The notes under the pieces are model-generated. The model was not told where the DNA came from. It was given only the letters and a program-made list of their open reading frames with translations, and did not search any database. A program made the position numbers and the translations under genes. A stretch of 64,000 nucleotides of DNA from Topomyia yanbarensis (lineage: Eukaryota > Arthropoda > Insecta > Diptera > Culicidae): assembly GCF_030247195.1 (NCBI RefSeq), contig NC_080671.1:199781125-199845124 (forward strand). Direction: 5' to 3'. Shown here in pieces: positions 32,901-44,856 of the stretch (position 1 is its first letter; each line of letters opens with the position of its first letter).

Positions 32901-35900
32901 ATAGTCACAACAAAGAGTACCATATTATTAACAATAAGAATGAATCACACCCCAGATTGAAGTTTTGTGAAGGTATTACATTGTTCTGTACTTTAAGTTT
33001 TAACTGTTCGCAGGACTCCTTTCTATGGATTGTATAGCACTGGGACGACCACATTGCACATTATTGGGGAAAATTATTTTTTCAGCCATTTAAATAGGGG
33101 CCAGCCATATACTACGTGGGCAATTTAGGGGAGCGGACTGGATATGAAAAAGTCCACGTTTGTCCATGAGGAGGATGCCAAATAGATACGGGATGATCCA
33201 TAAATGACGTAGTATTTTTTTGAGTGATTTTTAACACCTCCCTCCCCCATCGTAGCATTTCGTCACAAACCCCTAAATACCCCCCTGGTAATTACGTAGC
33301 TTGACGGTAAACCTTCCCCCCCCTTGACTTCGTAAAAAATGTAAAAATTTAAAAAAAAACTATGTTAGATGAAACGGGTAAAGCTACGTAGCATGATATG
33401 ATCCCCTACCCCCCTGTCGTCACACATCATCACAAAATACAAAACTCCCCCTCCCCCATATAATGCTACGTCATTTATGACGTCCCTATGTGGATTTGTT
33501 CGTATCTGCCGAACTGATCCACAGCCGCTGGCCATATTATTAGCTAAGAAATTGAATAACCAAATTCGATGTTTTTTGTGTTCTTTCCAAGGGCAACGTC
33601 ACCTCAGAATAATCTTTATACTCTGTTCCGTTTTGTAAGAATTCCTATTTTCCCTGGCAAATTTAAAAAAAAATAGTTTTTTTTAATAAATCGAGTATTG
33701 CTAAAAAATTTAAAGAAATAACAACAAATCCATCCAATATCAATAAAGTTTGGCTCGAATTTCGACCGATTTCATTGAACTGGCAACTCTGCATACTATT
33801 CTTCGAATCGTTCAATAATTCTGGAAACAAAATTCATGTTTCTATTTTGATTTGTTCCGGAGAGAATGGAAAGAGAGACGAATATTCTGAAGCCAGAAAT
33901 ATTCTGGTTGCAGTTAAAAATCGAAATAGTGAACTTGCGCCTTTCGATTTTCCTCCGATTTTTAGCGTGCGGAACTAAAGCGCAACTGGTGTAGATGATG
34001 CGCAAGTTGATTCTCTAACATGTACACAAGATGCGCTTTAGTTGCACACTCTGCAGATAAAAAAACGAAAGGCGCAAGCCGCATTTTGCGATTTTCAACT
34101 GCAACCAGAATATTTTATTAAGCAGACTAGAGTCTGTATACAATATAGAGTCCCGTACAGAGGAATGCGTAACACTGCGTAGAATACAGTCGTGATTCGA
34201 TGGTTGGGCCACACCTCTGTCCAACTAACGAATTTGATTCGTTAGTTGGACCGACTGACAGATGTCAAAAACTCTCCAAAGGAGACGTTAGTAGTGTAAT
34301 TTCATCTATTCACATCTCTAATAATTGTCAGATTGATTGTCAAAGTAAATTTTACATAAGATTTTGACATTCAGATGCTTTTTAGTTGGACAATGGTTCA
34401 ACTAGCTGAGGTCCAGTTAAGTCTGTTGTAACCAGATGCCAAAACTTGTCGCTAGGATCACAGAAATAGATCGTAGAAGGTGACTTAAGCGGCCTAAACT
34501 AAAGGTGGAATTTGTTGTATGAGGTATCTTTCCATCCCTATCAAGTCAGCCATCTCGGTATAGTCGATCACTCAATAAATAATAAGGAAGATCGCATGGT
34601 CCGATTTATGGTTGTACTTGTATCCATGTCACATTTAAATTATGCCAAGGTGTTTCAAAAAGGAAAAAACAGCAAATTTGTAATTAGATTTTCTCTATCT
34701 CTTCAATATCGAGCATATTTTTAGCATATACCGGGTCATTCGATTCGTTTGACGTTTTCGCACTGTATTGGAAAGAAAAACATCGCGCCACAATTTCTAC
34801 CCATTTTAAATTCCTCGCATAAATCTATGCACTTGAAGTATGTTTTTTTTTCATTTGCTGCATTCAGGCGAAAATCATGAGAGAGCGACGCTACTTTTTA
34901 AACCACCAGAACATTGCGAAAACGACAACGGCCTACGAAAAAGCATGCGTGCAAATTCAATTTCATTATTTGCTCCACACACTCGTTTTCGCTTTGAGAT
35001 TGAGAACGGCATTAGCACCTTGGATATTGAACATAGTGCTGGACAAACAAAAATACACTAGTTACGATATTTACCTGTCATTGTTAGCTTTTGCGGATTT
35101 ACGAGCTAGCGATGATATTGGATGACTGAAGCACTATTGGTGTGCATATTTCCCGTGTTTACGGCGTTCTAGTTGCATGTTATGATGCATAAAAATAAGT
35201 AGCAAAATTACTGATTTAAAATTAAAACAATATTGAATTTTCGTATTGTAATAGGATAACGAAAGACGCTGCTTCTACTACTCGCTAGAATTGAAAGAGG
35301 AAGGGGCGTTATCTTTATTGTTTTGCTTTGTATGTATTTAGTAACGAAGGCAGCGAAAAAATGAAGGCGAATCCAGTGGATTTCATCGTCCATTGAATGG
35401 ATATAAGATTTTTAGGCCCTGGCTATAATACGTTATGTGTACCTATCCCCACTCTGATCTTACAACCCAGAATTGAGGGACAAATTTTAACAAATGTGGA
35501 ACATGGACAAAATTTTGACGGGGCGTACTCCAATGACCTCTCCTTACTGAGGTAACAAAATAGAATACATGGTTATGATGTATTGAAGTGATGCCCACTA
35601 ACGCATTGATTCCGGAAGCGCATATTAAAACTTTGCTTGTTATTAACAAACTTCTTTCGAACTTTTACACTTGACTCGTTTATAAATTAAACTTTAGTTG
35701 AAATTTATCTTGAACAATTCCTTCATTTTTCCAGGAGCCAAACTGAACGTTTCTACAGTCATCCCTACCTCGACATCGACCGGTATAATCGATCCCGCCA
35801 GTCTGGCGAGCAGCAACAATCGAGCCAAAGTTCTAAACTCCAAACAGCTAAACAGGAACCCTCTAGGTAACGAACTGACCAGCACCTCTTCACAGCCGTC

Positions 35901-36111
35901 CTCCATCAGCAGCGTCCACGCAGCAAATCCCATCCTTAGCACCAATAGTAGCAGCATTAAAAGCAGGGACAATAACAGCAGCACCAGAAGTAATAATAAT
36001 AATGATAGCGACAGCCTCATCGAGCCTAAGCCAACATTGAAGATGTGTTCGCCCCCTCCCTTAGATGAGAAGGACGTTGAACAAATTCATCGATTCGAAT
36101 TGGAGATCTAA
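26908..36111 (+). CDS. osp: Protein outspread (MPRIP family), 3' part of the gene, eight exons
   Basis: Outspread is the insect relative of mammalian MPRIP (M-RIP), a cytoskeletal scaffold that links RhoA signalling, myosin phosphatase and actin. Exons: 26908-27578, 27662-31741, 31817-31951, 32015-32151, 32208-32360, 32425-32518, 32726-32972 and 35735-36111. Every junction has GT..AG and compatible phase, giving about 1,963 residues, stop included at 36109-36111. A PH domain ([20 protein letters not shown], then FFYRD, FGFQL, and after the first intron [11 protein letters not shown]) is split across exons 1 and 2. Ser-rich linkers follow. Long coiled coils run from '[20 protein letters not shown]' to the end of exon 5, including a very long second exon of 1,360 codons. 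Exons 6-8 are Ser/Thr/Asn-rich. The first exon starts in mid-codon, so 5' exons lie outside the window. Identity rests on domain order and remembered family sequence. Confidence 0.8.
33190..33489. mobile_element. ~300-bp TIR element in the last osp intron
   Basis: The ends 'gatccataaatgacgtagta' and 'gctacgtcatttatgacgtc' are inverted copies enclosing C- and T-rich sequence. Elements with these 'aaatgacgta' ends are, from memory, frequent in Aedes DNA. No coding capacity. Confidence 0.65.
33896..34118. mobile_element. ~220-bp imperfect foldback in the last osp intron
   Basis: The left arm 'aatattctggttgcagttaa' and the right arm 'ttgcaaccagaatatt'-like sequence are inverted copies with several mismatches, meeting near 34010. 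Downstream intron DNA (34120-35734) contains no recognised gene. Confidence 0.6.
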
Positions 36112-36975
36112 AGCAATACTATAAACAAAAATAATATAATCATAATCATCGTTATTATTATTGTCAACACATTGAACATCGGTTACATCATTAGCTTCCT
36201 CGAGTGCCACGCGCCAAAATTGCACTGCTTTTCCAGCTGCAACGCAACCCTCCAAGTAAAAATGTTAATGGCTTTTGTTGTATTTTAGCACCTGTGACTT
36301 CCCCATACCTCCCACCAGTTAATTATGCACACAACAATCGTTCCAGCGCGGAATGCTTTAGTTTACATCTATCTAATTTAACAGATCACTGTAAATTGCT
36401 AGATTTTAAATTCTGATCCTTTTGTTTCATTTTACGTGTACAGTAGCTTACGAAAATCTGTATAAACATAACTAACATTTAGTAAAATTCATCATAGCAT
36501 AAGCGTAGAATTTAACAAAATCCGAACCTATCTTACAGCAAGTTGAAAAAACGAGTGTACGAGAAACCATTTGCTAACTTTCACACCTACGTACTGGTAG
36601 ACTTAGATTACATCTGGTGTTGTCTCTTCCCTAATAGAGCAAAATATGAACCATTCAGGCATTTTGAATATTTCAAAATTAGACACCTAAGGCAGCTAGA
36701 AGTTTTTGAACCTGTTAAATGTTTTGGTTTAATCCAATCTAGTATTTCTCCTACGAAACTACGTCTACGTACTAAACCTTCCTTTAGTTCTAAAATCTAC
36801 CAATTCTACGCAGTCTTCCCCCTGCCAAAGTGGTTCTGTTTACTTTACGTTTCATCAATAATGAAAATGCATGTTTTTGACATATTAAAAAAGTCTTCAC
36901 TTCATAGCCGCTGTTATATCACATCCCAGGAAAAATAAACATATTAGCAAGTAATTCCAAATAAAGGTATTTTTA
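36112..36975 (+). other. Likely osp 3' UTR with poly(A) signals
   Basis: AT-rich non-coding DNA follows the osp stop. AATAAA hexamers occur at 36934-36939 and 36960-36965, with no other gene in between. The end of the transcript is inferred only. Confidence 0.5.
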
Positions 36976-37019
36976 ATTTTCCATCAATTTACTTGTATCG
37001 ATACCCGCCAACTTTACAT

Positions 37020-37215
37020 ATTAGAAGTCCCCGGTAGTCTTTTGGTCTCAGAACAAGGTTGGGAAATATACTGGACAAATCCACGAATTAGCAAACATAC
37101 TGGGTTAGAAAAATCTCTTATGAAAAATTTCTAACTCTATGTGCGGGATCGGGACTCGAACCCAAGTGCGCTGCGTACAAAGCAATCGATTTACCAACTA
37201 CGCTACGCCCACCTC
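37020..37215 (-). mobile_element. tRNA-derived SINE (minus strand)
   Basis: 37141-37212 read on the minus strand resembles a tRNA of 72 nt. It has an A-box-like TAGCGTAGTTGGTA, a B box GGGTTCGAGTCCC with a good T arm, and an anticodon-like TGT loop. The acceptor stem pairs only 5 of 7, so it is not a normal tRNA gene. AT-rich sequence follows on the 3' side, as in tRNA-related SINEs such as Feilai of Aedes. The body's end is approximate. Confidence 0.6.
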
Positions 37216-39440
37216 AGAGTCTTTCTTCTTGCTGTGCCTGGTGAGACCAAGTACGTTTTTATTATGTGTTGTTTTTAGTTCTGCCAAATAGTCTAACGCG
37301 TGCAAGACGCACTAGCGGTTCTGGTCTGCGAGATTATTCCCTAGAGAACTCAAACAAGTGATTTATGCGCCACCTCCGAAGAGAACCGCTTGTCACATTG
37401 TGTTTGCCCGGCAAGTGTCTTAACCTCGGATCCTCATAAAAGAATCCGACACGATTTGACAGCCCTGGATGACCATCCAGTGACCTGGACTCGGACCGAA
37501 TAACGCTGAAAATAAAAATAGAGGAATTCCGTCGTTCAGCCAGTCATGGAATATCACCTTTCACGTGTCTCGTCACAGAAACCATTCCTAATTTCAAACT
37601 GACCCGTAACGCCACAGAAGTGATAGTGGAGGGGGTTGAGGTTCCCAAGCAACCCAAGACTTGCAGAAAAACAGCAATTAAGACTAGAAACTACTGAACG
37701 AACGACGTGAAACTCCTTTTAAACCGAGCCAACCATTGCGAGGAAAAACTGACTAAAATACATTCATTTTACACTTTTACATGAATTACAAAAACAGATT
37801 TTTATTCACGCACTGCATTCTATCCTCATTGTTTGACCGATCTATACTTCCTTTCCACCTAACGTGTGCGATTTTAGTTCTGGCGACATTTTTCGCCCAA
37901 GAACTATCTACACCAAAAAAGCTTCGTGTGCTAATGTCAGTAGTACCCACAGATGCTACGAAGTGCTGTACGGCGGGTTGATGATATTCGCCGCGTGGTG
38001 AGTTTTGCCCTACGCCAGGGCGGCGTCGAAGCTTCGTTTCGATTGGTCGGTTTGTTGATTATGTGCTTTGCGGACCTGGGGCGCCATGATTAATACCACT
38101 AGCAACATACCAACACAAACATGACGAATTGCAACACCTGTACTATAATGCGTCTTGCGTGGAAGCTTGCGGGAGTGATTGGTAGTGAGTCGATCTTCGG
38201 CTTACGCGTCGCTAGAACCGTTTCGTTTTGTTGACAACGGTCCGAAAAATTGCTAGTCGGCGGGAAATTCGACGGTGACGATACTGTCAAATAAAAAGCC
38301 GTCGAACGGCTATTCAACGCTGGTTTAAGCCTATGCTCATATAAGCACACATGTTTTATATTTACCTTGCTTTAAAAAAACACTACCGCACAAAAATTCT
38401 AGCTTTGACTCTTACAATAGCTAACGGAAAAGGAATTTTTTTTTTCAAATAATTAACTCGGGCTAAAAGAATTCTAACGACGTTTTATCTCGACATTACA
38501 GCGCGAAGCACTCGCACTTCTGGCTTCTTTCACTATCCAGGACAAATTTGATTGTAAATTGCGATAGGTCTTCAGATATACTGCGAGTGTTAATTTTCAG
38601 GTTTGTTAACCGGAAGTACGTTATTACGTATTCTCCCAGAATTCTCCCAGAGTTCAATTCTTCACGGATTCAAATCTACATCTCCCTCCCCCTCAAGCCA
38701 CCTAGATCAAACCAATTGGGTTTCGCGCGTATCTGTATATAATTACAAAGAATCACCCCGCCGATTGATTCTTGCCAGGCTATAGAGAACCCATGGGAAA
38801 GCAATTGGGCATTTATCCCAAACCTCCCGCTAAGGTCTACGCATTCGCGCAATAGAAAGAGCGGATGAAATTTATCAGTTCATGTGCATGAACGGGATTA
38901 TTTGTATGCGTGCGTTTAGTGTTCATTACCCATGAACGAGTTCATTAGGCTTTTGGAAGTTCGTTTCATTTGTAACAGTGCTATGCGAACTGGAATATAC
39001 CTTGGAAATACTGTGCGTATGAACAAGACGACTTGCAAGAATAGAAGTAGTAATGCAAAAATATGAAGAAAATAATATGAAAGTGACCCAATAACACTCA
39101 CCATATAATATCACGCACAAAGGTTATTTTCGGATCCAATCTCTCGAAACTCGTGTAAACCGACGCCGACAGGGCCAATTTCTTCACCCACGCTTACAAA
39201 ACAGTGTCCAGAACATTATTTCCAAGCCAAGTTCGTTCTTAAATCCATTTTTCCAGAAAACTCTTCAAGCAGACAGATAATTCTCAAGGGGGGGTGGTTG
39301 ATTTTTTAACGTTTATTTTAAAAGAAACGTACAGAAACCCTCAAACTTTGAAGATTTTTTCAGAGGTCTGGGCCTAGTCTTGTGAACCGAACAACTCATT
39401 GGGTGAATGTTTGTTATTGAGAAAGAGTGATCAATAGACA
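37216..39440. other. Intergenic DNA with no recognised gene
   Basis: Only short frames without motifs. A half copy of the 96-bp MITE end (ggccaatttcttcacccacg) lies at about 39169-39194. Confidence 0.4.
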
Positions 39441-39444
39441 CCGC

Positions 39445-39533
39445 TGTATAGTGGTCGGAAACCCCAAAAAAACGTGAACTTAACTCACTAGAGGCCAAAC
39501 CATCGAATATATTCACAAGGATATCTTTGGATA
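39445..39533 (+). repeat. Extra tandem copy of a TIR end
   Basis: About 89 bp beginning 'tgtatagtggtcggaaaccc' and ending 'cacaaggatatctttgga' is repeated almost exactly at 39549-39634, with a ~15-bp spacer. Confidence 0.9.
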
Positions 39534-39547
39534 TCTTGGGTCACCTG

Positions 39548-40208
39548 TATAGTGGTCGGAAACCCCAAAAAACGTGAACTTTACTCACTAGAGGCCAAAC
39601 CATCGAATATATTCACAAGGATATCTTTGGACGAATTGTTCGTATAAATATTCCCAACAACCTGATAAAAATTAAAATTAGGCATGACATTGTAAATAGT
39701 CTGGACATTGAAAATAGTGCCTGCTCGTTTTTATATGCAATGTTCAATAATATTTTCACATGCAGTCTTCAACAATAATTTAATTTTTACATGCAGTGTT
39801 CAACAATATTATGTGGTTTTAATACCTCAACATTTTCCGGGAACATCGTTTGCACGAAAAGTCACAGTGAAAAAAATTATATTAAAAAAACTAAATTTAA
39901 GGGAGTTGCCTTAGAAAACGTTTTATAAATCGATAACCTTAAGTCCTACAAGTTCAAGTTGTTCAACAAAATTCTTCATTATGAGAATTTCTAAAACTTT
40001 GTCGAAGACACTAACTTTCTACCTCGTCAGTATAAAAAGTTAATTTTTCTAGTTCAGTCATAGTAAGCCATGCCTATTTTTAATTTTTATCAGATTATGG
40101 GGAATATTCAAACGAACTATTCCTCCAAAAACACCCTGTGAATATAATCGATGGTTTGGCCTATGGTGAATTAAGTTTTATCACATTTTTAACACTTCCG
40201 ACCACTGT
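39548..40208. mobile_element. ~660-bp element with long terminal inverted repeats
   Basis: The left end (tagtggtcggaaac..., 'aggccaaaccatcgaatata', 'ctgataaaaattaaaattag') is mirrored on the right, ending 'cttccgaccactgtg' at 40208, over about 145 bp. 'CAGTGGTCGGAA' ends are of the Tc1/mariner-like MITE type. No transposase frame. Confidence 0.75.
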
Positions 40209-42595
40209 GCGCTGCCTGCTGGCTCGTGCCGGATTCGTATTGGTTTGTAGTAGTTGTTAAGCCAACCGACTAAACCTAAACCTCTTCGCAGGGGTTGTGT
40301 TCTTGCTTATTTTATCCATAGTTACTTTTCCTTACTTGCTTTTTAACCTTCGCGATATATCTGACCTGCTCAGGTCTGCTGCAAATATCGCCACCTGTTG
40401 AGACATGAACCGATCCGGAGATGTCGACCAAAAGGATTTACATCTGCTTACAACCACCTTCGCCGGGCTTCTTATCCTTCTTGGTGCTAGTCGTTCCTAT
40501 TTATCTGTTAGCTGGTGCTGAGAACTTCTCGGCGGCGGTATTTCACCCTATACCGATGCCCATTTCGGTGCCACTCCAACGGAATAATCATCGGCGGTAA
40601 AATTTCTCTAGACAACAATATCCCGATTTTGTCCAACTTCGTGTTTTTCCTCCTTAGCTACCGTTGCTAGCCCGCTGACCGACATCTGCTGTCTGCTCAC
40701 TACTGTTGCTATTATCGAAGCTTGTCGAAACGGGAACCGATCCTTCAGAGAAGCCGTCCAACTTGACATACATCCCTTTTCAACCACCCTCGCAAAGTTT
40801 TGTCCTTAGTTTCTTCATTGACTTGTCTCTAGAGTGACATGACATTTTATGTGTCAAAACGGTTTGCAGTACATTTGTTTCCTGAACAGGAAGTTAATAA
40901 ATTTTCAAAAGTAATTCAAAATCCTCATGGGGGGAGGGGTTGAACCCCCCCCCCCCTTGCGCACGAGCCTGAGTTCAAGGTACAGTGTTACCCGATTGTT
41001 GATTCGGCTGTAGCGATCACGTGTATCAGATTTTAAAATTGCTTCCTATTCATTAACTCCCGTGCCCTGCTATAAAGATAGGTTGTTCACTTCTTCCATC
41101 TCCTATGATGAAGAATGAATACTGGGCGGCTAGAACAAATGTTCTGCTTGCGTGCAAGCCAAACGACGTTTCTCTCCATGTCGTTTTCACTAAAAATTGG
41201 GTGGATGAAATGGTTAAATGCAAAATACCAAAGGGAAAACGAGAGGTGGTTCGATCCCGAACAGTTCCAAATGAGTTCACAAATTTCCGGTTTCAAACCC
41301 TCAAAACTTATTTAATCTGAGGATTCACAGTTTCCCTGTTCAACCATTTTCAATTTGTTCAGTGGAAGAAGACAGAGTGTGCTTGTAGTATCGTGATTTC
41401 GTTCCGAGGGCTAGCGCAATTAGGAGAAAAGTTGAATGTGCGGCAAGTGCGAGAAAAAAGCCGTGCGACGGCTTTTAATTGCAGATTTTGCGCCTGGCGA
41501 AGCTACTACCGCACCGCCAGGAAAGATCATCCCACCTCCTGCCACCACACTCTGCATCCACGTTTGTTGAGGAATTGCGTCCGTTGCAGTAAAAACTCGC
41601 ACAAAGAAGCGCCGCCACGTGCGTAATACGGCATCGCTAAACGCCGCCAGCCGGATTTGTAGATCCGTAATTTGTTGCTGGTACGCTGTCCGGAGGTCCG
41701 ACACTACCAGCAGTTACCATCAATCCCCCCTAGGACCTCAACAACACCGTCGGCGCTAGAAAGCGCGAAACCGCCGCGTCAGTACCGAACGGCACTTGTC
41801 GTATTTGGAGCAAGCAGCGCGGTACCAGCAGTCGTCGAAGTTTTATGGTGTAAGTGCGCATCGAAAGCCGCAGCGTGAGATGGTCAGCGAATAGACAGAC
41901 TGCGAGTAAACGCCTAAATTCCCTGCGCAGGGTAAGCAAAAGCTTGAGAGCAAAGGCAGAGATTATAGCTAGCTTTCCACCCGCACATGCTAGGCCCTGA
42001 ACCGGTATTAGAAATGTAGGATTAGCAAAATAAGTGTAGTTTTGGAATAAATGTAAAAATTAGATTGTGTGTCCCCTAAGCGAATGTTTAAGTGATTTGA
42101 AGTGATATTTCGATAGTTGTCTCGTTGAAGGGTCTCATGTTTCGCGTTCATTCCTTGTAGTTTTTTTTGTTGTTTACTCCGGGTAGGGCTGCTCGGGAAA
42201 ACAGTCCCCACTCTGGTTTTAGAAGCTGGCTTATTGTTTGGTTGTTTTTTTTTTGGACTCTGCCAGTGATGAGAACCACGAGTTGGTGCAAAATTTCGGT
42301 TAATTAGTTGCGGAATCTTTGCGTATTGTTTGATGTCGTCCCGCGAGACGGAGTACCCTTCGGCTTTTACGTCTGCCGTTTCGTTTCCCCCAAATTTTAA
42401 ATAAAACTAACCCGCCCTGAGGTTGGGTTTCTTGTCGGACAACCTTGAACGTGACAAGTGGTCCTCGTAAGAGGTGGCGCTTAAATCGCTTGTTCAGTGA
42501 TCCGGAAAAAAGGCTATAACAGACAGATACGTAGATACGTTTGGCACGCGCTACACGGCATTTATTAAGGGGTTGCATACCTTTTTGTGCGAAAA
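40209..42595. other. Intergenic DNA, GC-richer in parts, no recognised gene
   Basis: 40200-40830 and 41390-42600 have base composition like coding or retroelement DNA, but no domain motif was recognised in any frame. They could be remnants of an LTR element or LINE ORF1. A long C run lies at about 40946-40957. Confidence 0.35.
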
Positions 42596-42599
42596 ATGT

Positions 42600-44640
42600 C
42601 AAGAAAGTTTGAATTTGCCTGGAAACTTGGACTTCCGGAATTGTCGAGAATATTTGAATGGCAATCAGTGATCTAGACCTACGAATTTGTGTAATTTAGT
42701 GATCATTCCAATCGATTTTTAACCTATGAGGTATTACTATTATAAAGGTTCATAAGGGAAATTCCAGTGTGACCTTACCAACCAACCTGTAACTTCGGAA
42801 CCAAAAGCTAGAACTCAACTAAATTCAATGGCAAATAATGAGTTTACTGTACCTTTCATTTGAAATCAAGTTTGTAAACATCGAACAAGAAATCGCTGGG
42901 AAATAGGTGCGATATTAGTTTAGGAACTGGGCGAATTCCCCCGGGGAATTAGGAATCGTCATAGCCAATGGCCAATGTGGTCAAAGCTACTTTGATTGAT
43001 CATAAGCGATCTAGACCTGCAAATCCTAGTAGGGGACCGCGGGGCAAGTCCGACACCTTAAGCGAAATTTTTTTTCTAAAATTCCACAAAGCTCCCAAAA
43101 TTGTATATTCTGTGCATAATCCTTGTTTAGGTGGTTCTTAACAAAATATAATTTTTTTAGCGTTTCAAAAAATTGAATTCATTAAAAGATATTGGTTACC
43201 AAAAAATGGAGAAAAATTACATTTTAAAAACGCTGCGGGTAAGACCGCACCCAAAAGGGGCAAGAGCGATCCCCTTTTGAACTCTCTTTTTGTCTATTTT
43301 TTCCATTAAAAATGTATTGTGTATGTGTGATAAAGTGCAATTACGTGTATATGAGTATGTGTGATGCAAACGCATGCTTTCTGCAGTTTCATCGCGTAGC
43401 AAGAGGAAGAACATTCGAATGCGTGGTGTTATGAATAAATAATGTTTAACGCATGGTTTATATTACGGTACGGGTTTTCTCAAGTAATTATTTTGAGCTT
43501 TATTGCCACTTGTATAGCCATTATAACGAAGAAGAGCTGTTCTGCAAGCAGATTATATACGCTGTTACTAGGACTCATTCACTTAAAAGTGACGCACGCT
43601 TCATAGTAAGCTATCCGGTTCGTGTTGTGATTTTTCGGAACACTGTTGATCAATAATCCAATGTTCAATGAAAATTTTTCAACAATATCATGAAAAAATC
43701 TCATATTAGATTATACTTTTCTTTTTGTAATATAACTATGAATCACGTTTAATTTAATTCTTAATTTTTTTAGGTCGGCTTGAGATAATACTGATAAATA
43801 AATGCAAAAAAACATTGTTTCCGTGTATTTCAATTATTAACATGACGTAATTATAGTATAATTGAACACACGTCGTTTGTATCGAATCAAAAACGAACCC
43901 AATCATCTATACACCGTGTCGGTATTACCTCACCCAAAAACTGTCGGTCTTACCCCAACAGCGCACATTTTTGTTAAATGCTCAATTAACAGTATTGAAA
44001 TACTCAAACTTATCTTCAATACACACAAATAACGATATGGAGAGTAGAATAGAATGTGTGACACAAAAACTGGTTATTTTCAAAGCTTTTGTGTTATTAA
44101 AACCTTAAAATGTATCAACTAAAAATAACATCCGCATCAACTTTGCTTTCGCTTGTTTTGTTTATTTCGTTGACGTTTAATAAATCCATATGGCATCGAA
44201 GTGTATCGAAATGCCTATAATAATCGTACTAATAATATCCTGTCATTATTGTATGATTTAAAATTTGATATCTGGGAAAAGTCGTGGGTGTCGGGCTTAC
44301 CCCCAGTTCCCCTAATGTAGCACACATCCTTTAGACATCATGGTGTTATAAGTTTATATGGGAAGTTGCTGTGTGACCGCACTCTTCAACCAGTAACTTC
44401 GGAACCGGAAGTCGGATCAACTAAACATTCAATAGCAGCTTATGAGAGCGTTATAGCTTTCATTTGAAAATAAGTTAGTGTAAATCAGTTCTCTGAGAAA
44501 ATTATGTGAGATTAAATGACAGACACATACATACACCCACAGACATTTTCCGATCTCGACGAACTGAATCGAATGGTATATGACAATCGGTTTTTAGAGT
44601 GATTGCATTGCCATTCTTTATATGAGAAAGGCAAAAAGGT
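42600..44640 (+). repeat. Repeat family A, copy 5 (5'-truncated, interrupted)
   Basis: Matches copy 2 (2110-2848) in order: 'ggcaatcagtgatctagacc', 'ggaaattccagtgt', the 'ggaaccggaagtcggatcaa' module, a short CATA tract and 'tatgagaaaggcaaaa'. It is interrupted at a TA by the 1,281-bp element at 43032-44312. The GC-rich box is partly deleted. Confidence 0.75.
43032..44312. mobile_element. 1,281-bp TA-flanked element with 27-bp TIRs, intact copy
   Basis: The left end reads ggggaccgcggggcaagtcc and the right end is the inverse of ggggaactgggggtaagccc. TA duplications are present at 43030-43031 and 44313-44314. Removing it rejoins repeat A copy 5. Two TIR-like 'gtcggtcttaccccaac' segments recur internally at 43918-43962. 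It has no transposase frame, so it is probably a non-autonomous Tc1/mariner-like element. A second, split copy lies at 19735-24373. Confidence 0.85.
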
Positions 44641-44856
44641 CAGGTTCGTCCGCTTGGCTGGTTTGACAAGTTAGGCTCACAAGACACAATCTTCTGGCAG
44701 AATAATGAACCCAAGCACACAACCCAGAATACTAAGCTGTGTTTTTCATATAATCTCCCCAAACAACTAAAACTCCTTTGCACAGCCTACACATGAACTC
44801 AACAGACCATCATCAGAACAAACCAACCGGGATTTGATCCGTAATTTTCTATTTTT

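Noticed and set aside
34150..34435. pogo-like MITE in the osp intron (acagtcgtgattcgatggtt)
   Set aside because: The right end is only weakly inverted and no TA duplication is clear.
37141..37212. A functional tRNA-Thr gene
   Set aside because: Only 5 of 7 acceptor pairs, poor D stem, and flanking sequence more like a SINE body.
41393..42602. Candidate genes in 77-100-codon frames
   Set aside because: No recognisable domain, no splice or start context; kept only as an unassigned stretch.
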